Below, one piece after another: positions 24,065-35,271 of a stretch of 64,000 nt of DNA (the first letter of the stretch is position 1; every line of letters starts with the position of its first letter). Below the pieces are notes generated by a model. It saw only the letters and a program-made list of their open reading frames with translations. It did no database searches and was not told the DNA's origin. The DNA is from Allodiplogaster sudhausi (lineage: Eukaryota > Nematoda > Chromadorea > Rhabditida > Diplogasteridae), in the NCBI GenBank assembly GCA_945643635.1, contig CALZFC010000072.1, forward strand, positions 1,327,501 to 1,391,500, in the 5' to 3' direction. A program made the position numbers and the translations under genes.

Positions 24065-27000
24065 CACACAGAGAAGAAAAGTTCGGACAATGAAAGTTCG
24101 GTCGCGATTGTTACAAAAAAAGTTCGGACATTAAAAGTTCGCGGCGCGCATGTTCCCACCCATGTAACAATTTGTTCGTCAAGGTGCTCGAACTTTAAAA
24201 AGTTACAATTGTTCCGTTTTTTTCACCAGTCCGTTCAATCAAAATTTCGAACTCTAGTTCAACGGCGCAGAAATATGGTCAGATGTACAACTTGCGAACA
24301 ATGTTTTCTATTATAATACGTTGCTGTTTGCATTTGCTTTTTATATTCATATCAATGTTTCTTTAACATATTTTGTTTTTGTGTAGAGAACATACGCTTC
24401 CAGGCAGTTTGCCGTCGACGTCGTACCGAGGGAAGCAAGTAGACGAGCAGAGCAAGACTACGTCGGCCACACTTGTTCAAGACGGCCGCCGAGCTGTTCT
24501 TTGGTTGGTGTTTCCAAGCTTTAGTTTCCATTAGGGGTTAAACGTAATTCAATGAAGTGTTCAAAAATTTACCTTGGTTTTTAATTGATAATTGAAGTTT
24601 TATATTTTCCTTTATCACTTGGTTTTATTTTGAATTTAGAGTTAATCTGAAAAGTTAGCTTTTATTTTCATATAGGTTACGTTGTCTCACAAGAAGGTGG
24701 CCGAGCAGCCTCGAAGATGAGCCGCGTCGATAAGTACCCGTAGTCACCGGTTTGGTTTTGAACAAACAGTCGAAAACATATTCTGTTGCGAACATTGGTG
24801 CTATCCAACTAGGATAGCACCCGAACATTTTTGCCCGTTTGCAAAAACATTCATCAGCGATTTAAAAATAGATGTTTTTTTGTTATTAAATATTGCACAG
24901 GCCAGGACTGGTGAGTATTAGGTGTTTTGGCGACAGTCTATTCCCACCCCAGTGGTAGAATATTTATCGAAATTGTTTTAGCTCTAAATTAGTTTAGATG
25001 GAGAATACTAATTTACAACTGGTTTTTTTGTTCAGTTGTGTGCTCCATCTAAAATAACACAAATGACATGGTCTGCATGTCATTTGGAGCCAAAAAATAA
25101 TATACCGTATACTTACCGTAGTTTAGAAAATGACGTTGTGATAAGAAATGAATATAATTTTCGTGTTCCCCATACCGGAAAACCCCTGAGGTGAATATGA
25201 AGAGGAATGTAAGTAAGGTGAATAATTCGCTTTGCGGAGGCGAGCTGAATTTAATTTAATTTAGTTTATCGATTATTTGATGGTTTTAGATCCCGCATCA
25301 GAGGCACTTCCGGGTCCGTAACTGGCAGGAGGCTGCCGCAAGGGCCGGCCTACCGCCATTGGAGTTCGCCTGGCTGAACTTGCTAAGAGACTCCAGGTGA
25401 GGTGAGGAATGTGGTGAAGTCTCGGTAAGTATTGGTTAGCTTTATTCCTCTGATTCTTTTGCTTTAAATATAGTATTCTTGTTGAAAAGGGGTCCAAGCT
25501 TGGACATCATTTCAGTTTGATTCAGTGAGTACAATTAGGAAAGATAGCCAAGTTCCCCCTGATTCAGGGCTTCCTCAGCGCCGTCTGGAAGCCGAACATG
25601 ACGAAGAGAGTGCGTGGCTGCGGTCCCTTAGGTCGTCTTCCACGCAGTTACGCTAGACGGGTTTGTAGCAACTTAATTTTTACAACTATTTATTCACTAA
25701 TCGATATACACGGGGATCTATCACATGGAAGAGGGTGATCAATGGGCACTTTTATTACTTTTTATTACTCAAGTAGTTTGTGAAGAAAGAAAAAAAATAC
25801 TTATTTTCTGCGGAATGACAAGGGACGAAAAAGCTTCTTTTTTTACAGTTTCTCCCGCAAAGGATTTACATTTGGGTTGCCTTTTCTTCCAACCGTACCC
25901 TTTCAGGCCATTCTACATTCTGTTAGTTGAGTTTTCCTTTCCTGCCTTAGCGATCAAATTATAAGCGGGTTTGGCAAGTACAGCGATGACTTTCTGTATG
26001 CGAGCGATCTTGTTTTGGGAGTACTGTATTTGTTCAAGCAATACGGTAGTTATTTGAGTTTTTCCTGCCGTTTTCAGCAACTGAAAGCAAAACTTAGCAT
26101 AACTAATTTCAGTTCTTAAATCGAGAATGATGAACTTTAAAATGTTGTTGCAGAAGCTTTGGCGGAGTGATTCGAATCCGAGTGATCACTGCAGAGGGCA
26201 CCACCATCTCTCTGTTCCTCGCGGACGATGGTGGCGCATCACCAGCGAGTAAGCTTTGCTATGATAATTCACAATTTTATTAAAAGGTCATTACATTCGA
26301 TTCCTCTTTTTTAAATTCCTTTTGTCGAATGGTCTTTATTCCTCAGATAATAGTGAACACTTTTTGAATGGCATTATATCTTTATATTGTCGATCTCTTC
26401 AAGGAATTCATTCGTTTTGCATAACTAGTGCTGTTATATTTTCATTAATAAATGCACTATTTTAGCCTCGGTGCTGTCCTGCCTCTCCCCAACAGCGTAT
26501 CCCGAGTACAACGAAGTCTTCCGCCTCAAGGCTGTACGAATCAAGATCCACTCCACGAAATGCGGTCATCTGCAAGCATTCCGTTAGCTGTCTTTCATTC
26601 TCTGTTTCTCTCGTTTTTTCTCTGTCTCGTTCTTCCTCTTTCTCTCCACTAGCTATAGAGATGCTTGATTTCCGTTTCTACGATAGGTTTCAGTTATACT
26701 TGCAAGAGCTTACGCATATATGTTAAAAATTCTAACTGCTTTACTTCCAAAGTTTTTTTTATGAAGCATTCTTCTATTAGTGGTACTTTTTTTTATTTAA
26801 GCAAAGAAGAAGTTCCTCCTCAGGTAACTCAGCACATCCTCCGTCACTACCGCACGGGTCTCTCTCCAATGGTTGCCTGTATGACTACGTCCCTCGGCTC
26901 GGGTATAGCAGCCCTGGCGGAGATCCTTCGGAACACCTCGATCACGGACACTGATCTCGACGTCGAAGACGCCAACTCACTTTCATCGTGTCCATGTTCT

Positions 27001-27778
27001 TATTGAGGCTTCGCCTATAACCAATTTAGTGTTTCGATTGTATTAGTAGAGGTTTTTTTCCTAATTCCTTTCCTATCTAGTATATTCCTTGCCAAAAGGC
27101 CATTTCATATTGGCTACTTTCTTTATATGACAAGCAATTGCATTCTTTCTTTCTTGCTCACCTCATCTGTATTGACATTGAAATCAAATTCCATGCACTA
27201 GTAGGTGTGTAACATTGCTTTCTTTGTTCTTATTAGTTTCACCATTTTTGGCATCATATTTTTAAGAGCTTTGAAGAGTATTGGTAGTTGAAAGAAATCT
27301 ATAGAACGCTATTATTTCCTAACTCCGAATCGTCTGTCTTCTTTTACGAGTTCATTTTCCGTTGCTTGTTGCGGAAATTTATTCCATGTTGACATCGTTG
27401 TTGTTGTTTTTCTGTTTGTTTTACGGTGTTTTCTTGTTACTGACATAATCCAATTAAAAAAGATTTAACACACGTCAATCTTGTGACATTTTATTAACAT
27501 TCAACCTGAAGTTCTGAATTGGAACTTGCAGCCAAGGAAGAAAGAAAATCAATCGATTGAATGAGGGGGGGGGGGGGGGCCTAGCCGGGGCGAGCCATTT
27601 GCGAACTTTTCTGTTCCATGGGTGGGAGCATTTTGTTCCTTTCACTTGTTACCGCGCTGGTATCTTTTAAATGTAACAATCAAAAGTTCGCGGGGCGAAA
27701 CAATATTGCTCCGGCTCGTTTTCGGAACAATATGTTCCGCGTAATTGTTACCACCGCGGTAACTTTCTTCTCTGTGTG
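24065..27778. mobile_element. 3.7-kb segment bounded by long inverted ends
   Basis: The left end starts CACACAGAGAAGAAAAGTT and the right end, inverted, CACACAGAGAAGAAAGTT. Similarity continues inward in diverged form: both ends hold repeated AAGTTCG, TGTTAC and TGTTCC motifs and the shared block CTCCCACCCATG (TTCCCACCCATG on the left) 110-150 bases in. The flanks GAAC and GAAG may be a degraded target duplication. The segment contains a spliced gene (see next entry) and a G14-type run at 27567. No transposase is visible. It may be a DNA transposon that captured a gene, or two solo ends that happen to flank it. The right end lies 182 bases before chemoreceptor A. Confidence 0.55.
24387..27006 (+). 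CDS. Unrecognised spliced gene inside the inverted-repeat segment (partial model)
   Basis: Candidate exons 24387-24438, 24676-24725, 25290-25396, 25539-25631, 26154-26248, 26466-26530 (or 26533) and 26824-27006 join in one frame with correct phases, ending at TGA. Third-position C/G preference is like that of the neighbouring genes. An ATG at 24717 could start a protein of about 190 residues; otherwise the 5' end is missing. Readable stretches are HFRVRNWQEAAARAGLPP, GGVIRIRVITAEGTT, YPEYNEVFRLK and HILRHYRTGLSPMVACM. No domain is recognised, and no transmembrane segment or transposase motif is seen. The sixth exon ends either with a GC donor (AAG|GCTGTA) or a GT donor three bases later. Exons 1-2 are the least certain. 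Confidence 0.4.
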
Positions 27779-27841
27779 AAGCTGAGCCATAGGCTATTTC
27801 TGTTTTTTCTGACCGTTGCAGTCGCGTCTCTCTGAATTACC

Positions 27842-27897
27842 TTCTCTCTTTCCCTTGTGTCAGGAAAAAGGGCGCGAATTCCAATTGTATTTTTTTG
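27842..27897 (-). repeat. Dispersed ~50-bp repeat, copy upstream of chemoreceptor A
   Basis: This copy contains the CCCTTGTGTCAGG and AAAAGGGCGCGAATTC blocks shared with the copies at 39679, 40206, 46629, 47117 and 58745. It ends 62 bases before the ATG. Confidence 0.65.
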
Positions 27898-27959
27898 GCT
27901 CATTAAAATTGCGTAACAGAAGAACAATACAAAGGAACAATAAAAACAATCATCAAGGA

Positions 27960-30307
27960 ATGTCGTCCAGTTCGGCCGATGCATATTTTCGGCCTTTCTA
28001 CTCCATTTTTACATTTTACGCGGCCATCGCGGGAATTGTCGTAAGCCTTCTCTTTCTTGTGCTTCTTGTGCGGGCCAAGAATGAGCAGGGAGGACGGTCA
28101 GTGGAAAATAATATTCATAATGATTTTAATTATACATTTTAAATATCATCATCGCATCATAACAAATAAAATATATAAATAAAAAAAAACTAAATCAAAC
28201 TAAATCGTCTTTTGTTCATTAACAATTAAAATAAAATTCTTATGTAACAATCGAGATAATTTTTTTAAGCTACCGCCAAATCCTGCTTTTCTTCGTCTTT
28301 AGTGACATTATCTTCTCCATTTCGATCGTTAGCGGATGTCCAGTAAGAAAAAAAACAAACTATTTAATCTTTTACCAACTATCTTTTAAATTCTTTTTTT
28401 TCATCAAGACTATTATTGAAGTCGATTTGATTTATTTGTCATCGAGGAAGAAAAAAGAAATAAAAAGATGGAGAAAAAAGTTTAAGTCAAGTTTTTGTAT
28501 TCTTATTTTTAGTGTGACTTTTGTTTAAATGTATGTAGTAATCCTTTCTTCCTTATTTATATTAATTTGTTAGGGTCATGGGATGATTTTATGTATATAA
28601 CATGAATATCTTCAATATCTTCTTCTTTTTTCAGTACTTCCGCATCATGGATCGCTACGTGATCATTATAAAGCGCGGCTTCACTCGTCTCTCCGAGCTC
28701 CTCTCACTCGCCGCGCTCTTCTTCTTCTACCAATCCTACATGACCTGCATTCTGCTGGCCACACTCGGCTTCCTCTATCGCTATCTCAACATCTCACAGT
28801 CCATATTTTGGTTTTTTTTTCTAAAAATTTTTTTTTACTCCCTGACTTATTTCTCCTTGCAGAGTCGCGCATGCATATTCCTAGTATGAAATGAATTCAT
28901 TTACTCCGAAAAGTGGTAACATCTTGAAAAGCGGCAGGATTCTTGATTCGATGTTTTTTTCGTCTTCACTTGCATCAGTTTCTGCTATTAAATCATTTTC
29001 TACCAGATCAAAACGTCGCCACTTCCTCGAAGTGGCCCGGTCGCGAGCGGTCGTCGCTGTCATTCTCGTAACGCTCTCAGCTTGGTGGGCGGGCGTCGCC
29101 ATTTTCGCCGAGTACCCGAGCGCGTCGTATCGGGTGGCCATTGTTGAGAGGGGACTCGCCCTGCCGGAAGACATCGCGGCCGGCTCTTTTCGAGGTTGTT
29201 TTTTTTTCTTAATTAATATCTTTTTTCTACGTTCATTAGCTTTGAAAGAAATTATGAAAAAAAGCCAAAAGTTAATAGAATTTTGACCGGCACTGTATAT
29301 TGAAAGAAACAACTTCGTTATCCTGAATAAGAAGTCAAGTAGATATAGAGAGAAAACAGAGATTACATTCCTTTTTCTAATACAGAGTCATTCCACTCTA
29401 AGCTCAATGCTCTTCGAGGTTACTGTAGCGATTTCGCTTCAGGACCTCGTTCGAAACGCGACGTCGATGGGCGTTCTAATGGTGCACGAATCGGCGGCGA
29501 TCGTAGTGATGTTGTGGTGCGGCGGCGCGATCCACCGAACCGTCCTCGACGCTCCGCGCATGTCCAGCCGCACGCGTCGCATGCACAGGAGGGCCGTGCT
29601 CGTGCTCACCCTTCAGGCAGGCATTCGAATTCCGATTTAAATGGCGGGAAAGAGAAATGTTTGAATTTTTCTTATTGAAAATAAAGACAGTTCGAGAAAT
29701 CTCATCGACAATTCAGAATAAGATCTCTCTAATCTAGACTTTGTAAGGGCCAGAACACTTTGCATGAACCCCTAATTTGCAACCACTACAGTTATGGGGG
29801 GAAAAGCAAATCTTATGGTTAGGAAATTCAAATCCTTCAACTTCCCACCTGTTCAAAATTCAAATCCTTCAACTTCCCGCCTGTTCAAAATTCAAATCCT
29901 TGAATTTCCCGCTTTGTCGCAGGCTCTCGTGCCGACCGTGTGCCTGTACACGCCGTTCATGGAGGGCATGGCGAACCTGGCGAGCGGTCGCTCCTCTCCG
30001 ATCTACTCGTGCCTCCTCGTCCCGCTGCCGCCGTTGCTCAATCCGCTCATCGCCGTCTCGCTTACCGGAGAACTTCGTAGCACGCTCATGGTTCGCAATA
30101 CATACTTATAATTATATAAATTAATATTGCCACAAATTAAAATTTTTTTTTTCTTCAAAAAAAGTTTACAATTTTTTTAAACTTTTTTTTCAGACAGCTC
30201 TATTTTGTGGTCACGCGCGCACCCTACAAACGGCGTGTTCGGCCTCTCTTACGACCGCGCCATCCGGCGGCTCAACGCATCGCACCGACTTGTCGCCGCC
30301 ATCTTGA
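27960..30307 (+). CDS. Seven-transmembrane chemoreceptor A, Str superfamily
   Basis: Exons: 27960-28096, 28270-28342, 28635-28798, 29007-29194, 29429-29616, 29923-30090, 30194-30307, giving 343 residues. TM1 is in exon 1, TM2 in exon 2 (SDIIFSISIVSGCP), TM3 in exon 3 ending LGFLYRYL, TM4 in exon 4, TM5 in exon 5 (AAIVVMLWCGGAIHRTV), and TM6-TM7 in exon 6 (ALVPTVCLYTPF; LPPLLNPLIAVSL). The length, the Y-R-Q before TM2 and the Q-A-L-V-P at TM6 fit nematode Str-superfamily receptors (str/srd-like); I cannot fix the subfamily. Such receptors sit in sensory cilia and couple to G proteins. Compared with paralogue B, intron 4 has shifted to phase 1 and the intron 5 donor is GC (CTTCAG|GCAGGC). If the upstream acceptor at 29428 is not used, the gene is frameshifted. 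An AATAAA lies at 30326. Confidence 0.8.
29821..29922 (+). repeat. Three 32-bp repeats in intron 5 of chemoreceptor A
   Basis: The unit contains TTCAAATCCTTCAACTTCCC and repeats three times directly up to the 3' splice site. The same array is found in intron 5 of gene B (34793-34877). Confidence 0.85.
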
Positions 30308-31679
30308 ACGTGCACAAAAAGCACCAATAAATTACATTTCATGCATTTATCTATCTAGCACACACACTAACTACTCTTAGTAAAATTCGATGAAATCAGA
30401 TTGCCGACGATAAATTCCAGCTGCTTCAACACACTTCACCGTTTATCTATCGGCCATGACTGTAGTTGCTCGCCGAAAGAGAACGTGTAGTCTTCATAAG
30501 ATATGCAGAGTAAATAATTTTTTATGTACAACGAATCTATATTTATATATTTATCGACATCAAAATAAATTAATGTGACGACACTTGGAAATGCAAATTC
30601 AGTAGTTATTAAAAGTTCCTGCATTGTAATAGAGTAGAGAGAAAATATGGCAGAGAATTTAGAAAAGTAGAAACTTAGGTGTAAATAGGGGGATGGGGAG
30701 GGAAAGGAAAGGAAGAGTAGCCACTGCACCCACCCCACTCAGGGGGAGCCAGGCCCTGACTTCGCCTTGCCACCAAAGACGGAAAAGCGAGAAGCGGATC
30801 GCTGTATGCACGGGAGAGGGCGTGCAGAGGAGCGAGCACAGCGACGTATTCTTGGGACGTTGAGAGGAGTAGGAAAAGAATGGCCAGGGAGAGGGGAAAG
30901 GGGTTTGGGATGGCCGAGAGAACAACATTATATGCCTGTGATGCTTGGGACAGATAGTACAGAGCTAACAGATAGACTATGAATACGATTTAAAATACAA
31001 TATTTATCCAGGAAAACTTGATTCCTAAATAATAAGTGCACGGGTTGAGATTGTTCTCGAAGTGCAACATTTTGTTATTGGAATTTTAGAACAGCAAATA
31101 ATTATTTAAATCTTGGCAGACGAGAACTCATTCTCAATCAACGCAGAAAGGACGAGAGTGCTCAATATATGAAGCATTCATTCCATTTCTCTCCGTTGCG
31201 AACATCCGGCTCTATATGTGTATGGTGCGGTGCGACATGCAAATTGGCTTCGTGAGACATGTCCTTTTCCCGGCATGGGAAGCCTTTTGAGCCCGAAAGT
31301 GAATGGACCAATGTTGATACCGCTCAAGACAATGTCAGGCGATTTTTTTTTTGAGAACTTCTCGGGAAAAATAGTTATAATTGATTTTCAGTTGCGTGTG
31401 TGAAAACCACGAATCTTAGCAACTAGGTCACATGTTTATGTAGACCACTAGGCAGCCAACAAGAATGTCTCCATTTCGTTATACTAAAATAACATAGGCA
31501 TTTAAAAATTAACTTCTCCGTCAGCTTACAAAGCAGCTAACCATAAGCTGTCTACTTTTTGATGAATTTATAATGATTTAGTTCTTTTGAAAATGCCATT
31601 ACGCATCCTCACTTTTGGCCTATTGAAAGCAGGAGTAATGAAGTATTTTCATTAGCGAAAGTGTGAATACTCAATAATT

Positions 31680-31710
<31 letters not shown>

Positions 31711-32286
31711 TTCATTTCTTGCATCTAGCCAGTCTAGTCTGCTAGTCATGTACATACATAGTGCCTTTTTTTCCTCGCCAACTATTCCTAACTAGATTTA
31801 TTCACTTATATTTGCTGAAAAGGATCTGTCTTCTCTTTTAAGTTCTTTTTCTCCATTTCTCTAATGGTATGCAGGTAAGATTCTTAGAATGTCTGCAGGA
31901 AATAAAGAAAAGAATCATACACATATGCATATGTTTACTTGCTTGAAGATTTGCATTTCTCTCCAGTTTTAGCAACCTTTTCGACATTTATATTCTCCTG
32001 TTTATTAGATAAACGCCCTATTCCTGTGATATAAGAGGATGCGTGCTAAAGAGAGTGCATGAGAAGATGTAGATATTTCTTCGTTTTCATTGTGAAAACG
32101 TATAGAATTTAATTATGTGAGGGACCGAATGCAGAGAATGACGAGAGAACAGTTTTTTTTTTTAAATTTTGTTCTGTTATTGACAATGCCATTTTAATTG
32201 AACTCAGCGCCTGCCGTCGGAACAATGAAAAGATAATTTTGTTTTATTTGTGACCTTTGATCGCTTTGACTCTCTCTCTCTCTCTT

Positions 32287-32321
<35 letters not shown>

Positions 32322-32970
32322 TTGGATTTCTAAAGGGAGCTGTTCTTTTGTCTCCTTCTCGAGCACTTTGGATACGCGAAAATGTTAGGGTCTTTGGAAG
32401 TGCAAAATTGGCTTTTACAATTGTTCCATCAACCGATATCAAAGAACATATTTTACATATCTAGTGTCAATTATGATATTTCATGTATAGATTACGTGTG
32501 AAAGTTTTCTCCCTTTTTTCTTGACAAAAACACGACAGAAGTCGTTTTTTTTTTCTTTCATTAATCTTCATATAATTTTTTCTTGTTCTGCTCATTTCTA
32601 TTATTTCACGGGGGAATAATTAATAATTCAACTTTCAACCGTTATTAATGCCATGCATGAAAGCGTCCATAATTCCATAATTGCCTTCGGTTAAAAAAGA
32701 AACGACGTGTATTATATTGAATACGAATGGCTTCGTCATCATTACTCCTTTTCCCATGAGATTCTTCGCAAGGAATACGAATTTGCCACCACCTGTCTGT
32801 ACTCTTCACACGCGTAAACAATAGTAGGATATTATTGCATGACGTATTTCGCTAAAAACTAACCATGAATAAGGATAGTACTCTTTTTATATAATCTGAA
32901 GAAAAAAATACTACTTCAGTCCGTGCATAAAACGACGGAATAAACCGTCAAAGTGAACGAATAAAAGGAA
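30308..32970. other. Intergenic region between chemoreceptors A and B
   Basis: This stretch holds a poly(A) signal at 30326, a GC-rich patch at 30700-30920 without a supported frame, tRNA-Glu fragments at 31265-31435, (CA)n at 31681-31706 and (CT)n at 32268-32322. No gene is seen. Confidence 0.55.
31265..31435. pseudogene. Rearranged tRNA-Glu fragments
   Basis: Positions 31266-31292 match the tRNA-Glu-like 3' end plus its flank (TTTTCCCGGCATGGGAAGCC) in + orientation. Positions 31391-31435 match the 5' half in minus orientation (GTGAAAACCACGAATCTTAG). The two halves are therefore inverted relative to each other. The 5' half keeps a normal 7-nt loop, TTTTCAC (anticodon TTC, Glu), unlike the copy at 16964. 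Confidence 0.6.
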
Positions 32971-35271
32971 ATGATCTCGTCAGAAGCAGACGTCAACTTT
33001 CGAACGCTCTACTCCATCTTTGCGCTCTACACCTCAGCCACTGCCATCGTCGGAAATCTCCTCTTCCTCGCGCTGAGCTCGCGTGCCAAATGCGAACAGG
33101 GAGGATGGTCAGGAAAGAAAGAAAATCAGTTTCAAAACTTTTCTCCTTCGCTTCCGCAAATTGGAAAACTCTGTGAAATTGACAAAGTTATACCTAATTA
33201 CAACCGTACTCTTCTTAGCTATCGCCAAATTCTACGTCTTTTCATCTGCAGCGACATCGTCTTCTCCTTCTCGATCGTTAGCGGCTGCCCAGTTAGCGAA
33301 TGAATTTTTTTTATCGAAATATTAACTTTATCTTTTTATGTCATTCGGACAGTCTTATGATCTTCTGAGAAAATCTCTGCTGAAATCGACAGCAAGAAGA
33401 TAGTGAAAAGGGAGATAGAGAGTAAAAAAGATGAGGAAGGTACATGCTGGAATTTATGTACATTAAACTATTCTCTTGAAAAATAAATTTATTTAGTAAT
33501 AATACCTTCTTCTACAGTACTTCCGCATCATGGACCGCTACGTGATCATTCTCATGCAAGGCTTCACTCGTTTCTCTGAACGTCTCTCCCTCGCCGCCCT
33601 CTGTCTTCTCTACTTCTCCTACGTCTGCTGCATCCATCTGTCGACCCTCGGCTTCGTCTATCGCCATCTGAACATTTCTCGGTACGTCGTCATCATCATC
33701 ATTTAGAAATTGTATCGGGAAATTTGACTTACTTTTTTTAATGCCACAAATAGTTTTCCTGTCACAAACTTGGTTTCAATACCTATTCTTTCCTCAAATA
33801 TTTTCATCCTTTTCATTAGTTTACTATTTTTTACGAACCAAAATAGCTTTGTCTAATTAAATTATGCAATAGTTTCTTCGTTTGAAGAGTGACATTTACT
33901 GTAATTTATATGCGAAAAAACTGCTTTAGTGTGGTACTTTATGCCTTCAGATCGAAGCGCAGCCACTTTCTCGAAGACGGCAGGTCGCGAGCGGTCGCCG
34001 CTGGCGTCCTTCTCGCGATCGCTGCCGCGTGGACGGGCGTCGCCATTTTCGCCGAGTACCCGAGCGCGTCGTTTCGCGTGGCCATTGTGGAGAAGGGAAT
34101 CGCCGCGCCCGATGACATTGCGGCCGGCTTTGATCTTTTTGAGGTTTGTTTTTTTAATATTATTATTATTATTATTTTTTTTTTTTATATTGAAAAAAAA
34201 ACCACTCTCCTATACTTTTGCTTTAGTTATTTTCATCATTAGAAAACGATTTCTACAAAAAAAAAACAATTTGGGAAGAGAAGGTGACTATGAAGATGAC
34301 TGGTTCTATACATTCTATGGAACCGTGAATGATGGATGTCGTACACAGTGTACCTACAGAGCATGGCTCTCCCTTGAGGATCTCCTTCACAACTCTGCAA
34401 CATTGCTCGTTCTCTTCGCGCACACCTCGACCGCAATCGTAGTGATGTTGTGGTGCGGCGGCGCGATCCACCGAACCGTCTGCGACGCGCCGCGCATGTC
34501 GAGCCGCACGCGTCGCATGCACAGGAGGGCCGTGCTCGTGCTCACGCTCCAGGTTGGCATTCGAATTCAGAGTGAAATGGCGGGAAACAGGAGTATTCAA
34601 ATTTTTAGTTAGAAATAAAGAAAGCCCGAGATGTCCATATACTACATATGTATGTAGACTCCCTCATGTGTCTGACAATTAGACTTTGCATGAACAAAGA
34701 CTTACAATTTGCATGAACCACCACATGCAACCACTATCACGGTAGAAAAAAATGATTTGAGGAAAAGTTCCCTCAGGTCAGTTTTTTTTCTTCAACTTCC
34801 CGCCTGTTCAAAATTCAAACCCTTCAACTTCCCGCCTGTTCAAAATTCAAATCCTTCAACTTCCCGCCTTGTCGCAGGCTCTCGTGCCGACCGTGTGCCT
34901 GTACACGCCGTTCATGGAAGGCATGGCGAATCTGGCGAGCGGCCGCTCCTCTCCGATCTACTCGTGCCTCCTCGTCCCTCTGCCGCCGCTGCTAAATCCG
35001 CTCATCGCCGTCTCGCTCACCGGAGAACTCCGCGACGCGCTCAATGTGATAACAAGAAAATTACTTTACTTTTCATCGATTTATTTTACTTTATTTATTT
35101 CTCTCTTTTTCTCGGACTCTCTTTATCATGAATTGTTGCTTGTATTTACTTTTATTTCAGACAGTCTTCCTGTGTGGCCGCGAACGCACCCTAGAAACGG
35201 CGCGGTCGGCGTCTGTGGTGAATGCGCCCTCTGCCGGCTCAACACATCGGACGGATCTGTCGCCGTGTTGA
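32971..35271 (+). CDS. Seven-transmembrane chemoreceptor B, Str superfamily
   Basis: Exons: 32971-33107, 33219-33291, 33518-33681, 33951-34143, 34379-34552, 34878-35045, 35161-35271, giving 339 residues. This is a tandem duplicate of gene A in the same order and orientation. Exons 1, 2, 3 and 6 have identical lengths in A and B, and whole blocks match (VAIFAEYPSAS; MSSRTRRMHRRAVLVLTLQ). Membrane segments fall as in A, and TM3 ends LGFVYRHL. All introns are GT-AG. Exon 5 starts at a GAG acceptor (CCCTTGAG|GATCTC). Intron 4 is phase 0, as in gene C, so B preserves the ancestral structure. The predicted role is chemosensory G-protein signalling, which is inferred from family only; no ligand can be deduced. 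Confidence 0.88.
34793..34877 (+). repeat. Three ~32-bp repeats in intron 5 of chemoreceptor B
   Basis: This is the same unit as at 29821-29922 (core CTTCAACTTCCCGCCTG), again ending at the 3' splice site. Confidence 0.85.

Noticed and set aside
25725..25964. 79-residue ORF inside the inverted-repeat segment
   Set aside because: It does not fit the phase chain of the exons around it and has AT-rich non-coding composition.
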